From positions 142,890-206,889 of the forward strand of contig NZ_JASBQY010000006.1 of the NCBI RefSeq assembly GCF_029960645.1: a stretch of 64,000 nucleotides of DNA, read 5' to 3'. Source of the stretch: Arthrobacter sp. AL12. Lineage in GTDB: Bacteria > Actinomycetota > Actinomycetes > Actinomycetales > Micrococcaceae. The notes under the pieces were generated by a model. That model saw nothing but the letters and a program-made list of their open reading frames with translations. It had not been told where the DNA came from and made no database searches. Made by a program: the position numbers and the translations under genes. This document shows positions 60,317-64,000 of this stretch, piece by piece (within the stretch, counting starts at the first letter, position 1; each line of letters starts with the position of its first letter).

Positions 60317-60877
60317 TTACCTCTCGAGGGCGCGTGTTTGAAGAGGCACTTGCCGATGGCCCGGCCGTCCGCCGGCTTGGCGGCCAAGGGTTTCCAGATC
60401 CGTCCGGAGCCCGGCGATGGCGGCCGACTCCACAAATGCGGCACTGCCCAGGTTCACGCGGATGTGTGAGCCGACCCGCAGCTTCAGGATTCTTTCAGCG
60501 ACTTCGACCAGGGACGCCCGGGTGACGCGGGTGAGGCTTCCGTCGATATCGGCGTGGACGCTGTCCCGGGGTACGTCCAGGCTGATGATTGCTCGAAGTT
60601 GGTGGTCCAAGACTGCGCTCAATAACGTTGCGAAGCATACTTCCGCTGCGCTCTGCGGTGTCGGCCCGTGCCTGGCGGTGTCAATGAAGGATTCCACAAC
60701 CGCCGGAATTGGGGCCGTATTGCGACCGAGTCCCGAAGCCACCGACCGATTGCGGGCCTTTGCTAACTCCTCCTGGACGACGACGTCGGCCATCGAACCG
60801 ATGAGTAGGCGGTGCCGGCGGATCGGATTCTCAGCGGGATACTCCGCTCCGGGCGTCGGCTGGCTATGCAGGTTCAA
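60317..60877 (-). CDS. STAS-domain protein (anti-anti-sigma-like)
   Basis: A 186-residue protein from TTG 60877, overlapping the sigma factor stop by 14 bp. The N-terminal 85 residues are of unknown type (MADVVVQEELAKARNRS). A STAS-like domain follows at about 95-170 (LRAIISLDVPRDSVHADIDG.. IRVNLGSAAFVESAAIAGLRTDLETLG). The Ser phosphorylated in SpoIIAA-like proteins appears within FVESAAIAG. Translational coupling to the sigma factor suggests control of it, though no kinase-type anti-sigma factor is encoded nearby. Confidence 0.72.
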   Translation of the reverse strand: MNLHSQPTPGAEYPAENPIRRHRLLIGSMADVVVQEELAKARNRSVASGLGRNTAPIPAVVESFIDTARHGPTPQSAAEVCFATLLSAVLDHQLRAIISLDVPRDSVHADIDGSLTRVTRASLVEVAERILKLRVGSHIRVNLGSAAFVESAAIAGLRTDLETLGRQAGGRPGHRQVPLQTRALER

Positions 60878-61451
60878 GTTGCGTCCTGAGCCTCTGGAGA
60901 CCGTCCCTGATTCGGGATTTGATCGTGGGCAGAGGTACAGCGAGTTTCACGGAGATTTCCCGGTAGGTCATCGATTCGAAATAGGCAAGGACGATGGATT
61001 CGCGCTGCAGTGGCGACAGGCACGCCAGTGAGTTGATGAGTGTCCGAGCGTCCATCTTCTCTGCCACGGCGTCGAGGACTCCGTCGTAAGCCCCCGGCGT
61101 GGTCGATGCCCATCGTTCGTCGCGATTTCGGCTGCTTTGGTTCGATCGGACTTTGTCTACTGACCGTCGGTGCGCGATGGTCATCAGCCAGGCCGTAGGG
61201 CACCCGATAGCCGCCTGGTATTTCGCTGCATCCTGCCAGACAACGATGAATACTTCCTGGACCACCTCTTCGCTGAGTTCCCGGTCGATGACGATCCGCC
61301 GGACCAGCCCTGCGACCTGACCGGACGTGTGGCGGTAGAACTCGCTGAATGCCTGATGATCGCCTTTTGCTGTGCGCAGCAGCAGACCGGCGAGTAAGTC
61401 CGGGGCCGCCTCGGGCCCTGGCGGGGCAAGTTGCTGTTCTAAACGGTTCAT
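60864..61451 (-). CDS. ECF-type sigma-70 factor
   Basis: A 195-residue sigma factor resembling SigK-type ECFs. Region 2 is AFSEFYRHTSGQVAGLVRRI.. LSEEVVQEVFIVVWQDAAKY.. AWLMTIAHRRSVDKVR. Region 4 is LSPLQRESIVLAYFESMTYREISVKLAVPLPTIKSRIRDGLQRLR. ATG 61451 (MNRLEQQ) has GAAGG upstream. No RskA-like anti-sigma membrane protein follows; instead a STAS gene overlaps its end. The cupredoxin-sortase operon downstream is its most obvious target. Confidence 0.92.
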   Translation of the reverse strand: MNRLEQQLAPPGPEAAPDLLAGLLLRTAKGDHQAFSEFYRHTSGQVAGLVRRIVIDRELSEEVVQEVFIVVWQDAAKYQAAIGCPTAWLMTIAHRRSVDKVRSNQSSRNRDERWASTTPGAYDGVLDAVAEKMDARTLINSLACLSPLQRESIVLAYFESMTYREISVKLAVPLPTIKSRIRDGLQRLRTQLEPA

Positions 61452-61583
61452 GGCGCCTTCAGATAATGGGACCGACAGCCACGGGCGGGCTGCCGATATT
61501 GCGCACAGGCCCCACGTCATTGCGCCCTGTTCTCGGTACTGACGGTCACGAAAGCGGTAGGGCGGATCTCTTCAACCACTAGT

Positions 61584-61597
61584 AGAACGCTCGTTCT
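61584..61597. promoter_or_regulatory. TetR-type operator palindrome
   Basis: AGAACG-CT-CGTTCT, a perfect 14-bp palindrome of the TetR/AcrR operator style, 21 bp upstream of the truncated TetR frame. Confidence 0.65.
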
Positions 61598-61618
61598 CAC
61601 CTCGTTGCTTTAGCCATC

Positions 61619-62044
61619 GTGGAGGAAGTGCCGTTCGCCTGGCAGCGGATGTGGACCGCCGGGGTGACCGCCCAGGTTGAATCGACCCAGGTGCCACGCG
61701 AGCGGCTGCTCGCTGTCTACGATTTCCTCGCCGGCTGGTTCACTTCCGAGGGATTCCGGGGGTGCGCCTTCATCAACTCCTTCGCGGAAGTGGGCGGCGC
61801 CTCCGGAAACATCACCGACATCGTCAGGCAGCACAAAAAGCACTTCCAGACCTATCTGGCGCAGCTGGCAGACGAAGCCGGAGCCCCCGCATCGCTGGCT
61901 CCGCAACTCGTAATCCTTGCCGAAGGCGCCATAACGACTGCGGCTATAGCCGCCAGCGCCGAACCCGCACGCCAGGCGCGGGCAGCGGCGGAAATCCTTA
62001 TCGACGTCGCGCTGCAGCACAGCCCGGGCCGCGGGTCACGGTAG
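61619..62044 (+). pseudogene. TetR-family regulator lacking its DNA-binding domain
   Basis: The frame from GTG 61619 encodes 141 residues, all of it the ligand-binding half of a TetR/AcrR protein: RERLLAVYDFLAGWFTSEGF, RGCAFINSFAEVGG, ITDIVRQHKKHFQTYLAQLA, LVILAEGAITTAAIAASAEP and ARQARAAAEILIDVAL. The usual ~55-residue helix-turn-helix region is absent, there is no ribosome site, and the palindromic operator sits where the gene's 5' part should be. A deletion of the 5' end is the best reading. Confidence 0.8.
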
Positions 62045-62321
62045 TAGCCCCCAACCAAGTCATGCCTGAACGTCCCCGTGGCGGCGATCGGACATGGCTG
62101 AGTATCCGGGGCTCGACCAACAGCGAAGCTACGGGGTGCTGGAGCGTATACAGGGCTGTCAGTGGGACGTGGGAGCGGTAAGCCCGCGCCGGGAATGACG
62201 CTGTGATGCCTCAGCGTGGACCCTGGCTGAGGCCATCAGGCTGCCGTTCCTCGGCCGGTGAGATGCCGCACTCACCGGCCGGCCGCGGAATAGTGCCCCG
62301 GGAGTGGTTGTTCAGCCTTGC

Positions 62322-63251
62322 ATGAAAGCAATTACTTACAGCGAATACGGAAACCCCGACGTCCTTGAACTGACCGAGCAACCGATGCCGAAGGTCGGGC
62401 CCGGGATGGTCCTGGTCAAGGTCAAGGCGGCGTCGGTGAACCCGGTCGACTGGAAGATCACGGCCGGCTACCTGGACGCAGCCATGGACCTGCAGTTCCC
62501 GGCGATTCCCGGGTGGGATGTGGCCGGCATCGTCGAGTCAGTAGGCATCGACGCGCCGCACTTCCAGCCCGGGGAGGAAGTGATTTCCTACGGCCGGAAG
62601 GACTTCGTCCACGGCGGCAGCTTCGCCCAATACATTGCCCTGCCGGAGCGGCTCCTTGCCCGAAAGCCGGCATCTCTGGGGTGGAACGAGTCCGCCGGTC
62701 TTCCCTTGGCGGGTTTGACGGCCTATCAGGTCCTGACCCGTCTGGGCCTCAAGGCGGGCGAGACCGTGCTGATCCATGGCGGCGCCGGCGGTGTCGGGTC
62801 CCTGGGCATCCAGATCGCCGCGGCGCTGGGCGCCAAAGTCATCGCGACCGCCTCGGAAGGGAACCACGACTTCCTGCGCTCTCTCGGTGCCGAGCCCGTC
62901 AGCTACGGCGAAGGGCTCGCGGACCGGGTGCACGCCCTGCGGCCCGACGGCGTTGACGTCGTCGCGGACTTCGTCGGCGGGAACCTCGACGCGACCCTGG
63001 CTGTCCTGGCCGAGGGAGGCCGCCACGCCTCCATCGCCGACAGCGACGTCGAGCAGCACGGCGGCACCTGGATGTGGGTCAACCCCGCCGGCTCCCAGCT
63101 GCAGGAGCTCGCCGATCTGGTGGACCAGCACAATATCCGCGTTGAGGTTGCCCGGACGTTCCCGTTGCCGGAGGCGGCCGACGCCTTCCGGCTCAATATG
63201 GAAGGGCATACGCGCGGCAAGATTGTCATCACGGTCGACGACGGAGCGTGA
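62322..63251 (+). CDS. NADPH:quinone oxidoreductase-like zinc-free MDR protein
   Basis: A 309-residue medium-chain dehydrogenase/reductase. GroES-like N-domain: ITYSEYGNPDVLELTEQPMP, VNPVDWKITAGYL. Rossmann motif: VLIHGGAGGVGSLGIQIA (about residues 150-167). No catalytic or structural zinc cysteines are present, as in the QOR branch. ATG 62322 is preceded by a poor ribosome site. Likely reduces quinones or alpha,beta-unsaturated carbonyls. The nearby TetR remnant may once have regulated it. Confidence 0.9.
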   Translation: MKAITYSEYGNPDVLELTEQPMPKVGPGMVLVKVKAASVNPVDWKITAGYLDAAMDLQFPAIPGWDVAGIVESVGIDAPHFQPGEEVISYGRKDFVHGGSFAQYIALPERLLARKPASLGWNESAGLPLAGLTAYQVLTRLGLKAGETVLIHGGAGGVGSLGIQIAAALGAKVIATASEGNHDFLRSLGAEPVSYGEGLADRVHALRPDGVDVVADFVGGNLDATLAVLAEGGRHASIADSDVEQHGGTWMWVNPAGSQLQELADLVDQHNIRVEVARTFPLPEAADAFRLNMEGHTRGKIVITVDDGA

Positions 63252-63257
63252 TGCGAT

Positions 63258-63282
63258 GCGGCGGCCGGATTCCGGCCGCCGC
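63258..63282. terminator. Hairpin between convergent genes
   Basis: GCGGCGGCCGG (63258-63268) and CCGGCCGCCGC (63272-63282) pair around ATT, with TGTT following on the plus strand. Confidence 0.8.
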
Positions 63283-63311
63283 TGTTCGGTTGCTGTTCCG
63301 GACGGCGCGGC

Positions 63312-63896
63312 TCAGCCCGGAAGGCCGGCGACAACTCGCTCGCCGTTGAAGTATTCGAGCTGCCAGCCGTCAACGGGATGGTGATGGGCCACATTGAGGG
63401 CGGCGTTGTCGATGCTTTGCAGGGTGCGGCCGATCGCTCGGCTGAGGCTCACGCGGATCAGGGAGCCGTGGGCGACCACCAGGACGCGGCGGCCGCGGAA
63501 CTCCTCGGCGAGGGCTTCCAGCGCCGCCAGCCCGCGGCGGGCCGCCCCGTCCTGGCTTTCTGCGCCACGGAACCCGTCCGGGATGCGCAGCGCATCCAGT
63601 TCGGGGCCGTCCTGCAGGCCCTCGGCGGGTCCGAAGCTGCGTTCGGTGAGCTCCGGCACCCGGCGGGCGAGGCCCAGTCCCAGCCCCGCCGCGATGAGGT
63701 CTGCGGTTTCGGCGGCACGGCTCAGCGGCGACGACACAACCGTGTCCCACGCGTAGCCGGACAGGACGGCGATGGCGTCGCGCGCCTGGCCGCGGCCGAC
63801 GTCGTTCAGCGGAATGTCGGTGGACCCCTGCAGCCGGCGCTGGGCGTTCCAGTCCGTCTGGCCATGGCGGACAAGGGCGAACGTCGTAAGGGTCAT
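63312..63896 (-). CDS. Histidine phosphatase family protein
   Basis: A 194-residue phosphoglycerate mutase-like enzyme with the active-site RHG in FALVRHGQTDWNAQRRLQGSTD, the Arg motif SPLSRAAETADLI, the acidic ELTERSFGPAEGLQ and the late His in VLVVAHGSLIRVSLSRAIG. ATG 63896 (MTLTTFALVRHG) is preferred; ATG 63905 would add MGR. Substrate unknown; the family includes cobalamin pathway and broad-specificity phosphatases. Confidence 0.9.
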   Translation of the reverse strand: MTLTTFALVRHGQTDWNAQRRLQGSTDIPLNDVGRGQARDAIAVLSGYAWDTVVSSPLSRAAETADLIAAGLGLGLARRVPELTERSFGPAEGLQDGPELDALRIPDGFRGAESQDGAARRGLAALEALAEEFRGRRVLVVAHGSLIRVSLSRAIGRTLQSIDNAALNVAHHHPVDGWQLEYFNGERVVAGLPG

Positions 63897-63972
63897 GCGT
63901 CCCATTGTCCCTGAACCCCGGCGCCGCGCGTATCATCGGGAAGATCCGACCCTCTGGAGAGTGGAGCAACAC

Positions 63973-64000
63973 ATGCAGCTCGGAGCGTTTTCCATCAGCC
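63973..64000 (+). CDS. Start of a probable VOC-family gene (cut by window end)
   Basis: ATG 63973 follows a strong ribosome site (GGAGAGTGGAG) and reads MQLGAFSIS to the edge. This opening is common in VOC/glyoxalase-family proteins. Only nine codons are visible. Confidence 0.5.

Overview
The window is chromosomal DNA from a high-GC actinobacterium. Strong G/C third-position bias, GTG and TTG starts, MSMEG_4193-type and SCO1664-type families, an NCS2 urate/xanthine permease beside uricase, and glxR-hyi glyoxylate genes fit a soil Micrococcaceae of the Arthrobacter / Pseudarthrobacter / Paenarthrobacter group. The genus is an inference from gene content, not from a marker gene.

Region 1 (1-18.9 kb) is a purine and ureide catabolism island. 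It holds guanine deaminase, a two-gene xanthine dehydrogenase whose [2Fe-2S] and molybdopterin parts are fused, a MocA-like cofactor enzyme, urate permease, uricase, 5-hydroxyisourate hydrolase, OHCU decarboxylase, a (S)-ureidoglycine aminohydrolase-like bicupin, tartronate-semialdehyde reductase, hydroxypyruvate isomerase, an ACT-domain malic enzyme, a DUF6986 aldolase-like protein and an IclR regulator. Five promoters carry a pair of 15-bp palindromes (TTYCR-N5-TGSAA) with centres about 21 bp apart (four exactly 21), which suggests one regulon, most simply that of the IclR protein. A 26-codon stub looks like the remains of a malate synthase gene. Allantoinase, allantoate hydrolase and glyoxylate carboligase are not in the window.

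Region 2 (18.9-26.5 kb) is a loose set of small or singular genes: a secreted protein gene flanked by two copies of a 77-bp hairpin element, an alpha/beta hydrolase, a Cys/His-rich mini-protein behind a CsoR-type operator, a class A beta-lactamase-like protein, a 2-hydroxyacid dehydrogenase, a broken VOC gene and a DUF4232 membrane protein.

Region 3 (26.7-42.7 kb) has a heterodimeric ABC exporter; an operon of a STAS-like protein, a GGDEF-EAL protein and a methyltransferase; a TerC transporter behind a yybP-ykoY manganese riboswitch; an XRE-cupin regulator; an M20 deacylase-MFS operon followed by a decayed GntR/FCD regulator; and a Na+/H+ antiporter with a UBP zinc finger, next to a truncated SCO1664 gene and its usual partner phosphatase.

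Region 4 (42.8-56 kb) has a MoxR ATPase-VWA pair, an APH-fold kinase, two secreted phosphoesterases, a voltage-gated-type K+ channel, and an acid-resistance-like pair (ClC transporter fused to an extra membrane domain, plus glutamate decarboxylase) with a coupled 30-codon leader ORF.

Region 5 (56-61.5 kb) is a cell-envelope island: two cupredoxin lipoproteins, a CHRD protein with a sorting-signal-like tail, a class F-type sortase, a lipoprotein and a membrane protein, with an ECF sigma factor and STAS gene upstream. The right edge has a truncated TetR gene that kept its operator, a quinone oxidoreductase, a histidine phosphatase and the start of a VOC gene.

A recurring theme is erosion: at least six gene remnants (malate synthase, VOC, GntR, SCO1664, RibD/DHFR, TetR) sit between intact genes.
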